64,000 nt of DNA from Croceivirga thetidis (lineage in GTDB: Bacteria > Bacteroidota > Bacteroidia > Flavobacteriales > Flavobacteriaceae). Each line of letters opens with the position of its first letter. Position 1 is the stretch's first letter. Shown piece by piece: positions 8,498 through 16,385 of this stretch. The stretch is taken from NCBI RefSeq assembly GCF_012272815.1, contig NZ_JAAWWL010000002.1, forward strand, positions 1,146,280 through 1,210,279, read 5' to 3'. Position numbers and translations under genes: made by a program. The notes under the pieces are model-generated. The model made no database searches. It was not told the origin of the DNA and worked only from the letters and a program-made list of their open reading frames with translations.

Positions 8498-9730
8498 TTG
8501 GATAGCACTACCCTATTTTATCTGATTATTGGAATTTTATTGTTCCAATTTATAATGGACACTTGGTTGGATTACCTCAATGCCAAGAAATTTGGTGAAC
8601 CAGTGCCCGAGGTATTGAACGATATCTTTAATAGCGATGATTATCAAAAATCTCAGGCCTACAAAAGGGAAAACTATCAATTTGGATTGTTAAGCGACTC
8701 TTTTTCCACTGTATTGACTTTATGTTTTCTATTATTTGGAGGATTTGAATTTATTGATCAATTGGTGCGGGGTTTATCAGACAATAGAATTGTACAAGCG
8801 TTATTATTTTTCGGAATACTTGGCTTTGGCAGTAACCTCATTGGTTTGCCTTTTTCATACTATCAAACTTTCGTGATAGAAGAAAAATACGGCTTTAACA
8901 AAACATCGAAATCAACTTTTGTACAGGATTTGATTAAAGGGTGGATTTTAGTTGCAATTGTCGGTGGAGGTTTACTGGCATTGGTTATCTGGTTTTTGCA
9001 GTGGGCAGGTTCCAATTTTTGGCTATATGCTTGGGGTATTTTTATCTTACTGATGGTTTTTATAAATCTATTCTACAGTAAGCTAATTGTGCCGTTATTT
9101 AACAAGCAGACCCCTCTAGAATCAGGAAGTCTTAAGAACTCCATTGAAAAATATGCCAAGAAAATCGGATTTGAATTGGAGAATATTTTTGTAATTGATG
9201 GATCAAAAAGAAGTACCAAATCAAATGCTTATTTCTCGGGTTTCGGTAAACAAAAAAGAATAACGCTTTTTGACACCTTAATCAATGATTTACAAGAAGA
9301 TGAAATTGTTGCGGTTCTTGCACATGAAGTAGGGCATTACAAAAGAAATCATGTTATAATAAACCTAACGGCAAGTATACTCCTAACAGGTTTCACCTTG
9401 TTTTTACTGTCTCTTTTTGTGAATAATCCGCAACTATCTTTGGCTATTGGTGTTTCACAACCCAGTTTTCATGCCGCATTGATTGGGTTTGTTTTATTAT
9501 ACAGCCCAATATCGACTGTTACCGGATTGGCTATGAATTACTTATCGCGAAAATTTGAATTCCAAGCTGATGATTATGCAAAAGAGACCTTTGCTGCAGA
9601 ACCGCTCATAACTTCATTAAAAAAACTCTCTAAAAACAGTTTGAGCAATCTTACACCACATTCTGCTTATGTTTTTATGAACTATTCACACCCACCGCTG
9701 GCTGAGCGCATCCGTAATTTAAGGGCATAA
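8498..9730 (+). CDS. M48 family (Ste24-type) membrane metalloprotease
   Basis: A 410-residue integral membrane zinc protease of the Ste24/CAAX prenyl protease type. Multiple hydrophobic segments lie before the active site; His-Glu-Val-Gly-His is at 276-280, and the third ligand is probably Glu354 in Phe-Glu-Phe-Gln-Ala-Asp-Asp. Length and the late helices fit the family, which in bacteria is linked to membrane protein quality control rather than prenylation. It starts with TTG at 8498, three bases after the methylase stop; no ATG lies nearby and the N-terminal Thr-Leu-Phe-Tyr helix begins at once, so the TTG start is well supported. Probably co-transcribed with the methylase. Confidence 0.9.
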   Translation: MDSTTLFYLIIGILLFQFIMDTWLDYLNAKKFGEPVPEVLNDIFNSDDYQKSQAYKRENYQFGLLSDSFSTVLTLCFLLFGGFEFIDQLVRGLSDNRIVQALLFFGILGFGSNLIGLPFSYYQTFVIEEKYGFNKTSKSTFVQDLIKGWILVAIVGGGLLALVIWFLQWAGSNFWLYAWGIFILLMVFINLFYSKLIVPLFNKQTPLESGSLKNSIEKYAKKIGFELENIFVIDGSKRSTKSNAYFSGFGKQKRITLFDTLINDLQEDEIVAVLAHEVGHYKRNHVIINLTASILLTGFTLFLLSLFVNNPQLSLAIGVSQPSFHAALIGFVLLYSPISTVTGLAMNYLSRKFEFQADDYAKETFAAEPLITSLKKLSKNSLSNLTPHSAYVFMNYSHPPLAERIRNLRA

Positions 9731-9736
9731 TTTTTG

Positions 9737-9767
9737 TTGTTTCCAAACAAAGATTATGATACTTTTA
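9737..9767 (+). promoter_or_regulatory. promoter for relA/spoT
   Basis: TTG at 9737-9739, a 20-base spacer and TACTTTTA at 9760-9767 match the Bacteroidota consensus with one mismatch in the last base. The ATG of the (p)ppGpp synthetase follows at 9775, giving a very short leader. Confidence 0.6.
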
Positions 9768-9774
9768 ATTTACA

Positions 9775-11979
9775 ATGACTGAGGTTGCAATAGAAAAAGA
9801 AAATAAGGAAATCGCTAGGCAGTACAAAGAACTGCTTAGGATCAGCTATCAAACTTTGTCTGCAGAGGACAAAAAGTTGATACGTTCCGCCTTCGATGTT
9901 GCCGTGGATGCACACAATGGGCAAAGACGCAGGTCAGGTGAAGCTTATATCTTTCATCCTATTGCGGTAGCAAAAATTGTAGCTTCTGAAATTGGATTGG
10001 ATGCAGTTTCGATTGCCTCTGCACTATTGCATGACGTTGTTGAAGATACCTCATATACTCTTGATGATATTGAACGGATTTTTGGCGAAACCGTAGCTAG
10101 AATTGTCAATGGTCTTACCAAAATCGCCCATCTTAAGAAGGATAAAAACATTAGTCAACAAGCCGAGAATTTTCGGAAAATGTTACTCACACTTCATGAT
10201 GACGTTAGGGTAATCATCATTAAGATTGCTGACCGTTATCATAATATGTTGACTATGGATGCCATGCCTGAGGGCAAACAAGTAAAAATTGCATCTGAAA
10301 CCTTATACATATATGCACCATTAGCCCATAGGATAGGCTTATACAACATTAAAACACAACTAGAAGACCTTAGTTTAAAATACACTGAACCTGAAGTATA
10401 TAATGATATCTTCAATAAAATTGAGGATACTGAAGACGAACAACAACAATATATTGAAGACTTTTCAAACGTAATTAGGCAATCTCTCAATAAAGAAGGC
10501 CTCAATTATGAGATCAAGGGACGTATGAAATCCATCTTTTCTATCCGAAGAAAGATGAAAAAGCAGAATGTTCCATTTGATGAAGTTTACGACAAGTTCG
10601 CTATTCGAATTATTTATCAGTCTGATCGCGCAAATGAAAAATTCCTTGCATGGAAAATTTACTCCATTGTAACGGACCACTTTACTCCAAATCCTGTTAG
10701 ACTTCGAGATTGGATAACATCTCCTAAATCAACAGGCTACGAAGCCTTGCATATTACGGTTATGGGACCCATGGGGCGTTGGGTCGAAGTTCAGATTCGA
10801 AGTCAACGAATGCATGAAATTGCAGAAAAAGGATATGCAGCCCACTTTAAGTATAAGCATGGCGAACAAAAGGAACTGGGTATTGAGGAATGGTTAAATA
10901 GGCTGCAAGAGGCTTTGGAAAATGCTAATGGTAATGCGGTTGATTTTGTTGAAGAGTTCAAACTAAACCTATACTCTAAAGAGATTTTTGTTTTTACTCC
11001 TGACGGTGAACTAAAATCATTGCCTAAGGGTGCTTCACCACTAGATTTTGCCTTTCATATTCATACCGAAATAGGAATGAAAACAAGAGGTGCAAAAGTC
11101 AATGGAAAGTTGGTTCCTCTGAACACTACCCTTAATAGTGGTGACCAAGTAGAAATAATCACTTCGGAATCTGCGAAACCCAATCAGAATTGGCTTGATT
11201 ATGCACATACGGCAAGGGCTAGGGCTAAAATAAAGTCTTCTCTTAGGGAAGAGAAAAAAGAGGTTGCAGAAGAAGGTAAAGAAACACTTCGAAGAAAACT
11301 AAAATCACAAAAAATCACATTGAATGAAGATGTGGTAAATAAGATGGTTTTGCATTTTAAGCTGAAGACAAGCTTAGATTTATTCTATCGCGTAGGAAAC
11401 GGTGCTATAGATAACCAAAAAATTAAGGACTTTGCTTCTTCTTACAATAACGCTTTTATAAGCTTTTTCAAAAATAAAATACGAAGGAACCCTGTTCCCG
11501 ATGACATTGACAAGCCTGAAATAACACCAAAGTACGATATGCTCGTTTTTGGGGTTGAGGAAGAAAAATTGAACTACAAACTTTCAAAATGTTGTAATCC
11601 AATTCCGGGAGATGATGTGTTCGGATTTATTAGTGTCAATGACGGTATCAAGGTGCACAAAAAAAATTGTCCAAACTCCATTTCTCTACAAAGTAATTAT
11701 GCGTATCGGATTATCTCTGCAAAATGGATTGATTCAACTCAAGAAGATTTTTCAGCAGAAATTGAAATTACTGGCATTGACAATCTTGGCTTGGTAAATG
11801 AAATAACCAATCAGATTTCCGAAAATATGCATGTCAATATGCGTAATCTTAACTTTTCTGCTGATGGTGGCACCTTTAAAGGTAAGATTACCCTTATCGT
11901 TAAAAACAATACCATTCTCAATAAAATTATTCAAAACCTAAAGCAAATAAATGGAATTGATCGGGTTAGCCGTATTTAA
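9775..11979 (+). CDS. relA/spoT: bifunctional (p)ppGpp synthetase/hydrolase
   Basis: A 734-residue cytoplasmic RSH enzyme that makes and degrades the stringent-response alarmone (p)ppGpp. Domain order: HD hydrolase (about 45-200, with His-Asp-Val-Val-Glu-Asp intact, so hydrolysis is expected), synthetase (about 235-350, with Leu-Arg-Asp-Trp-Ile-x-x-Pro-Lys-Ser-Thr-Gly-Tyr), TGS (about 400-460), a helical/zinc-finger-like region with Cys-Cys-Asn-Pro-Ile-Pro-Gly-Asp, and a C-terminal ACT domain (about 655-734). Full length for a Rel/SpoT protein. It has its own promoter and heads a same-strand run that continues with fur, purA and the pab genes. Confidence 0.95.
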   Translation: MTEVAIEKENKEIARQYKELLRISYQTLSAEDKKLIRSAFDVAVDAHNGQRRRSGEAYIFHPIAVAKIVASEIGLDAVSIASALLHDVVEDTSYTLDDIERIFGETVARIVNGLTKIAHLKKDKNISQQAENFRKMLLTLHDDVRVIIIKIADRYHNMLTMDAMPEGKQVKIASETLYIYAPLAHRIGLYNIKTQLEDLSLKYTEPEVYNDIFNKIEDTEDEQQQYIEDFSNVIRQSLNKEGLNYEIKGRMKSIFSIRRKMKKQNVPFDEVYDKFAIRIIYQSDRANEKFLAWKIYSIVTDHFTPNPVRLRDWITSPKSTGYEALHITVMGPMGRWVEVQIRSQRMHEIAEKGYAAHFKYKHGEQKELGIEEWLNRLQEALENANGNAVDFVEEFKLNLYSKEIFVFTPDGELKSLPKGASPLDFAFHIHTEIGMKTRGAKVNGKLVPLNTTLNSGDQVEIITSESAKPNQNWLDYAHTARARAKIKSSLREEKKEVAEEGKETLRRKLKSQKITLNEDVVNKMVLHFKLKTSLDLFYRVGNGAIDNQKIKDFASSYNNAFISFFKNKIRRNPVPDDIDKPEITPKYDMLVFGVEEEKLNYKLSKCCNPIPGDDVFGFISVNDGIKVHKKNCPNSISLQSNYAYRIISAKWIDSTQEDFSAEIEITGIDNLGLVNEITNQISENMHVNMRNLNFSADGGTFKGKITLIVKNNTILNKIIQNLKQINGIDRVSRI

Positions 11980-11989
11980 TTTTTAGGTG

Positions 11990-11997
11990 TAACTTTG
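11990..11997 (+). promoter_or_regulatory. -7 element before the Fur-family gene
   Basis: TAACTTTG is an exact match to the Bacteroidota -7 consensus, 22 bases before the ATG at 12020. No well-spaced TTG is seen upstream, so the promoter may be weak or need an activator. Confidence 0.45.
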
Positions 11998-12019
11998 TTT
12001 TTTATATCCACTCCCACCT

Positions 12020-12475
12020 ATGGAGAACACTAAAAACCAAGAGATTGTAAAAAGCGTATTTACTCAATTTTTAGAGGATAATGGGCATAGAAAAACGCCT
12101 GAGCGTTATGCTATTTTACAAGAAATTTATGATAGTGACGATCATTTTGATGTTGAGTCCCTCTACATAAAAATGAAAACCAAAAACTATCGCGTAAGCC
12201 GGGCAACTTTATACAATACAATTGAATTGTTACTTGAAAGTAAGTTGGTCAGGAAACATCAGTTCGGGAGTAACCAAGCGCAATATGAAAAGTCTTATTT
12301 TGACAGGCAGCACGATCATGTCATTTTAACCGATACAGGTGAAGTGGTTGAGTTTTGTGATCCTCGTATCCAATCCATAAAAAAGACTATCGAAGAGGTT
12401 TTCGATATAAAAATCAATACGCATTCGCTATACTTCTATGGCACAAGAAACAAAGAAGAAAACGTAACAGAATAA
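12020..12475 (+). CDS. Fur-family transcriptional regulator
   Basis: A 151-residue Fur-superfamily repressor. The winged-helix DNA-binding domain covers about 1-85, with Lys-Thr-Pro-Glu-Arg-Tyr-Ala-Ile-Leu and recognition-helix residues Ser-Arg-Ala-Thr-Leu-Tyr-Asn-Thr. The dimerisation domain has the metal-site signature His-Asp-His followed by Glu-Phe-Cys-Asp-Pro-Arg-Ile. The usual structural zinc Cys-x-x-Cys right after His-Asp-His is replaced (Ile-Leu-Thr-Asp-Thr-Gly), and no C-terminal Cys pair is present. It is probably an iron- or peroxide-responsive regulator; which cannot be decided here. It lies 40 bases after relA/spoT and 11 bases before purA. Confidence 0.88.
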   Translation: MENTKNQEIVKSVFTQFLEDNGHRKTPERYAILQEIYDSDDHFDVESLYIKMKTKNYRVSRATLYNTIELLLESKLVRKHQFGSNQAQYEKSYFDRQHDHVILTDTGEVVEFCDPRIQSIKKTIEEVFDIKINTHSLYFYGTRNKEENVTE

Positions 12476-12486
12476 GCAAACATTTC

Positions 12487-13755
12487 ATGGTAGATTTATT
12501 GTTGGGCCTTCAATGGGGAGATGAAGGAAAGGGGAAAATTGTTGATGTTCTTACCAAAGATTACGACATAATTGCCCGTTTTCAAGGTGGTCCGAATGCA
12601 GGACACACTCTTGAATTTGATGGTATCAAACATGTTTTACACACTATTCCATCGGGTATTTTCCATAAAAATGCGATTAATATCGTAGGCAACGGAGTTG
12701 TAATCGACCCTGTTATTTTTAAAAAGGAACTCGATAACCTTGAAAAATTCAATATTGACTTTGTGTCAAAATTATTGGTGTCAAGAAAGGCCCATTTGAT
12801 TCTTCCTACCCATCGCCTTTTGGACGCAGCTTCGGAAGCTTCTAAAGGAAAGGCGAAGATAGGTTCGACATTAAAAGGCATTGGTCCAACTTATATGGAC
12901 AAAACTGGTCGAAATGGTATGCGGGTCGGTGATTTGGAATTTGATAATTGGAAGGACAAATATCGAGCCTTAGCGAATAAACATGAAGACCTATTGGGCT
13001 TTCATAATATCGAAATACAATACGACCTAAACGAGCTTGAGGAAGAATTCTGCGAGGGAATTGAAACTTTAAAGAAGTTGAAATTTATAGATAGTGAGCA
13101 ATATATGTTTGACGCTATGGCTGCTGGCAAAAAAATATTGGCCGAAGGCGCACAAGGATCATTATTAGACATTGATTTTGGAACTTATCCGTTCGTGACT
13201 TCGTCAAATACCACTGCGGCTGGTGCCTGCACTGGTCTAGGAGTGGCACCAGGTAAAATTGGCAGCGTTCTAGGGATTTTTAAAGCGTATACAACTAGAG
13301 TTGGGAGCGGACCATTCCCAACAGAGCTTTTTGACAATGACGGTGAAACCATGGGAAGGGTCGGTAATGAATTTGGTGCAACAACCGGTAGACCAAGACG
13401 TTGTGGTTGGCTAGATTTGGTTGCACTCAAATATGCTGTGCAAATCAATGGTGTCACCGAACTTATGATGATGAAAGCAGATGTGTTGAGTGGTTTTGAT
13501 AAAATTAAAGTGTGTACGGCCTATAAATACAAAGGGCAAAACATCAATCATCTTCCCTATAACATTGAAGAAGATAATGTTACCCCTATTTACGAAGAGT
13601 TGGAAGGTTGGGCAAAAGACCTTACTAAAATGACCAAACCCGAAGAACTTCCATCCGCTCTTATGGATTATATCTCTTTCTTAGAAAAAGAATTGAATGT
13701 TCCCATTAAAATCGTTTCTGTTGGCCCCGACAGAACGCAAACGATTCATCGATAG
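12487..13755 (+). CDS. purA: adenylosuccinate synthase
   Basis: A 422-residue cytoplasmic enzyme of normal length that joins IMP and aspartate using GTP in the first committed step of AMP synthesis. The N-terminus Leu-Leu-Gly-Leu-Gln-Trp-Gly-Asp-Glu-Gly-Lys-Gly-Lys carries the catalytic Asp and phosphate loop; Gly-Pro-Asn-Ala-Gly-His-Thr with the catalytic His follows near residue 36-42. The Gly-x-Gly-Pro-Phe-Pro-Thr-Glu and Thr-Gly-Arg-Pro-Arg-Arg-Cys-Gly-Trp signatures are present further on. It begins 11 bases after the Fur gene and ends four bases before the pabB start, so these are probably one transcript. Confidence 0.97.
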   Translation: MVDLLLGLQWGDEGKGKIVDVLTKDYDIIARFQGGPNAGHTLEFDGIKHVLHTIPSGIFHKNAINIVGNGVVIDPVIFKKELDNLEKFNIDFVSKLLVSRKAHLILPTHRLLDAASEASKGKAKIGSTLKGIGPTYMDKTGRNGMRVGDLEFDNWKDKYRALANKHEDLLGFHNIEIQYDLNELEEEFCEGIETLKKLKFIDSEQYMFDAMAAGKKILAEGAQGSLLDIDFGTYPFVTSSNTTAAGACTGLGVAPGKIGSVLGIFKAYTTRVGSGPFPTELFDNDGETMGRVGNEFGATTGRPRRCGWLDLVALKYAVQINGVTELMMMKADVLSGFDKIKVCTAYKYKGQNINHLPYNIEEDNVTPIYEELEGWAKDLTKMTKPEELPSALMDYISFLEKELNVPIKIVSVGPDRTQTIHR

Positions 13756-13759
13756 GAAC

Positions 13760-14737
13760 ATGTCTGAGGAAGATTTTAAAATGAAAACAACAAGGTTTCT
13801 TAGAAATAAGGAACCTTTTTTCTTTATGGTAAACTTTGAAGGAACAAAACTACATGTCTACTCGTTTGATGAAGCCTCTGAAAACAGACTAAAATTTGAC
13901 ATTAACGGTGTTCGAAATTACCAAGTTTTGGATTCAGCAAATTGCGGGACAATAGAACCTATTGAGGCTGAACCGTACCCGTTTAAAGACTATTTAAAGA
14001 GCTTTGAAGAAGTAGTTTCAAACCTGAAAAATGGCAATAGTTTTCTAGTCAACTTGACCTTTCCAAGCAGAATTAAAAATAAGGTTGACCTAGCTAAGAT
14101 TTTTCACTGTTCTAAAGCCGGTTATAAATTGTTGAATGAGGATAAATTCGTATGCTTTTCGCCAGAGTGTTTTGTGAAAATTGAAAATGACTTTATCTAT
14201 TCCTATCCAATGAAAGGGACCATTGATGCCAATTTAGAAAATGCAGAAAGTATTCTTTTGAACGACCCTAAAGAAGAACAGGAACACAATACCATAGTTG
14301 ATTTGATTCGTAACGATCTTTCATTGGTATCAAAAGAAGTAACGGTTACGAAATTTCGATATGTAGAAAAAATTAAGTCTGCTCGAGGTAATATTCTTCA
14401 AACGAGTTCTGAAATTAGAGGTAAACTTTCAGCGGATTGGAAAAACAATTTTGGTGAGCTACTTTTAAAAATGCTCCCAGCAGGCTCCATCAGTGGTGCC
14501 CCTAAACCCAAAACCGTAGATATTATCAAGAAATCAGAGAACTATGACCGTGGTTACTATACAGGTGTTTTCGGAGTGTTTGATGGAAATTCTATAGATT
14601 CTGCCGTGGCTATTCGTTTTATTGAGAAGAATGATGGGGTATTTTGGTACAAAAGTGGCGGTGGTATAACACATCAAAGCAACGTGAAAGAAGAATATAT
14701 TGAACTTCTCAAAAAAATATATGTTCCCACTATTTGA
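13760..14737 (+). CDS. pabB: aminodeoxychorismate synthase component I-like (chorismate-binding) enzyme
   Basis: About 325 residues of the chorismate-binding fold shared by PabB, TrpE and menaquinone isochorismate synthases. Seen are Gly-Asn-Ser-Phe-Leu-Val-Asn-Leu-Thr, Ser-Pro-Glu-Cys-Phe, Pro-Met-Lys-Gly-Thr-Ile-Asp, Leu-Ile-Arg-Asn-Asp-Leu and Gly-Ser-Ile-Ser-Gly-Ala-Pro-Lys-Pro-Lys. It is short, lacking most of the N-terminal extension of TrpE. A pabC-like gene overlaps its end, which supports a role in p-aminobenzoate (folate) synthesis; the glutamine amidotransferase partner is not in the window. ATG 13760 is chosen because it follows the purA stop; ATG 13781 is possible too. Confidence 0.87.
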   Translation: MSEEDFKMKTTRFLRNKEPFFFMVNFEGTKLHVYSFDEASENRLKFDINGVRNYQVLDSANCGTIEPIEAEPYPFKDYLKSFEEVVSNLKNGNSFLVNLTFPSRIKNKVDLAKIFHCSKAGYKLLNEDKFVCFSPECFVKIENDFIYSYPMKGTIDANLENAESILLNDPKEEQEHNTIVDLIRNDLSLVSKEVTVTKFRYVEKIKSARGNILQTSSEIRGKLSADWKNNFGELLLKMLPAGSISGAPKPKTVDIIKKSENYDRGYYTGVFGVFDGNSIDSAVAIRFIEKNDGVFWYKSGGGITHQSNVKEEYIELLKKIYVPTI

Positions 14738-15320
14738 AAGTGTCTGTGTTAGTAATGGAAAAATTCAAAACGCCGATTTCCACCAAAAGCGTTTTGAGCA
14801 GTCTTTCAAAAAATTCTATTGGAAACAGCCTAGTTTCGAATTATTCGATGAAATTTCAATTCCTTCTGATTTTCAAAAGGGGAAGGTCAAATTGCGTATT
14901 TCCTATAACGAAACTCGCAAAAACTTCTCTTTCCAGAATTATAAGGCAAAGAAAATTGAACGTATTCAATTAGTTGAGCATAATACCATTGACTACGAAT
15001 TAAAATTTGAGGATAGAGCGGTTCTGAATGAACTATATGAACAACGTGGGGATTGTGACGACGTTTTGATTGTAAAAAATGGAAATATAACTGATACTTC
15101 GTACGCTAATATTATATTTTACGATGGTGATAACTGGTTAACGCCATCAACGCCGCTTTTAAAAGGCACTAAGAGAGCTCAATTATTAAAGAGTAAATTG
15201 ATTTGGGAAGATGAAATTCTCAAGGAAGACTTAAAATCATTCAAAGGATTTCAGTTGATTAATGCAATGCTAGATTTTAATCCTAGGCACATACTACCAA
15301 TCGAAGCTGTTCAACACTGA
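14721..15320 (+). CDS. pabC: class IV aminotransferase, probable aminodeoxychorismate lyase
   Basis: A 199-residue PLP-dependent fold-type IV enzyme. The candidate PLP lysine is Lys95 in Glu-Leu-Lys-Phe-Glu-Asp-Arg; the later Asp-Asp-Val-Leu-Ile-Val-Lys-Asn-Gly, Thr-Asp-Thr-Ser-Tyr-Ala-Asn-Ile and Thr-Pro-Ser-Thr-Pro-Leu-Leu-Lys-Gly-Thr motifs are family-typical. It is short relative to the roughly 270-residue E. coli enzyme but similar to Bacteroidota homologues as I recall them. The ATG at 14721 overlaps the pabB end by 17 bases, implying translational coupling. Predicted reaction: removal of pyruvate from aminodeoxychorismate to give p-aminobenzoate. A branched-chain aminotransferase role is less likely given the neighbour. 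Confidence 0.85.
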   Translation: MFPLFESVCVSNGKIQNADFHQKRFEQSFKKFYWKQPSFELFDEISIPSDFQKGKVKLRISYNETRKNFSFQNYKAKKIERIQLVEHNTIDYELKFEDRAVLNELYEQRGDCDDVLIVKNGNITDTSYANIIFYDGDNWLTPSTPLLKGTKRAQLLKSKLIWEDEILKEDLKSFKGFQLINAMLDFNPRHILPIEAVQH

Positions 15321-15359
15321 TGCTAATTCACTACCTTGTGTTAAATGCTTGAATTTAAA

Positions 15360-16304
15360 ATGAGGTTTGCGTTAGTATTATTGCTATTAATTTCTATCGG
15401 TTGTAAGCAAGTCAAAACTGAAAGTGCTGTTTCTTCTTCGGATAGAATCGAAAACAAAGTCGAAGCAATAACCCTACTGGGTGATACCCTTCGAACTCCC
15501 GTGGTTACTGAAGGGAAAGCAAAAGAAAATTACCAATCGGCGAAACAACACTATTTGGAAAATGAAAATGACCCAGAATCACTTATCTGGTATGGAAGAA
15601 GAGCTGGGTATGTGGGCCAATTTCAAAAAGCAATCGAAATTTTTTCTGAAGGAATTGAAAAATTTCCAGATGATGCAAGATTTCTTAGACACCGAGGGCA
15701 CAGATATATTTCAACACGCCAATATGATTTAGCCATAATGGACTTCGAAAGCGCGGCCAAACTGGTTGAAGGGCTGCCAGAACAAATTGAACCAGATGGC
15801 CTACCAAACAGCCGTAATGTTCCTCTCAGTACGCTACAAAGTAATATTTGGTATCACCTGGGATTAGCCTATTATCTTAAAGGAGACATGCCAAATGCCT
15901 TAAAAGCTTATCAGAACAGGACGGTTACAAATCGGTATGACGACAACTTGGTCTCAGGAGGTCATTGGTTATATATGATATTTAACCGTTTAGAAAAACC
16001 TATTGAGGCCGAAAGGGCAATTAAAGAAATACATAAGGAAATGGATGTTATTGAGAATACCAGTTACTACAATATGTGTTTGTTTTATAAAGGTGTGCTA
16101 AACGAAGACGAATTGGAAATTGAAACAGTTGGCACTTCTTCTAACGATGTCTATCTGTATGGCTTAGGAAATTGGTATTTGTACAACAAAAAAGACACAA
16201 CCACGGCAAAATCCCTCTACAAGAAACTACTTGAGGAAGGCAATTCCTATTCCTTTGCCTATTTGGCTGCAGAATCTGATTGGAAACGATTCTTTGCGAA
16301 CTAG
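15360..16304 (+). CDS. tetratricopeptide-repeat lipoprotein
   Basis: A 314-residue lipoprotein: hydrophobic N-terminus then Ser-Ile-Gly-Cys (Cys near residue 15). The mature part holds tetratricopeptide-like helix pairs: one around residues 60-110 with Tyr-Val-Gly-Gln-Phe-Gln-Lys-Ala-Ile and Arg-Gln-Tyr-Asp-Leu-Ala-Ile, and another around 155-190 with Tyr-His-Leu-Gly-Leu-Ala-Tyr-Tyr. These repeats usually mediate protein contacts; no enzyme motif is visible. An in-frame ATG at 15345 would add five residues, but 15360 gives a cleaner lipoprotein signal. It follows pabC by 39 bases and is probably the last gene of that run. Function unknown. Confidence 0.8.
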   Translation: MRFALVLLLLISIGCKQVKTESAVSSSDRIENKVEAITLLGDTLRTPVVTEGKAKENYQSAKQHYLENENDPESLIWYGRRAGYVGQFQKAIEIFSEGIEKFPDDARFLRHRGHRYISTRQYDLAIMDFESAAKLVEGLPEQIEPDGLPNSRNVPLSTLQSNIWYHLGLAYYLKGDMPNALKAYQNRTVTNRYDDNLVSGGHWLYMIFNRLEKPIEAERAIKEIHKEMDVIENTSYYNMCLFYKGVLNEDELEIETVGTSSNDVYLYGLGNWYLYNKKDTTTAKSLYKKLLEEGNSYSFAYLAAESDWKRFFAN

Positions 16305-16360
16305 CTTTTCCTGAATGCCAAAGCTTTCTAAAGTAAATCGAAGCATTTGCGCAAAACCGC

Positions 16361-16368
16361 TACATTTG
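16361..16368 (+). promoter_or_regulatory. -7 element that decides the start of the OstA-like gene
   Basis: TACATTTG matches the Bacteroidota -7 consensus exactly. It lies downstream of the first possible start (TTG 16347) and 17 bases before TTG 16386, so the transcript cannot include the upstream start. This supports 16386 as the true start. Confidence 0.6.
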
Positions 16369-16385
16369 ACCAAAATTTCGTTCCC

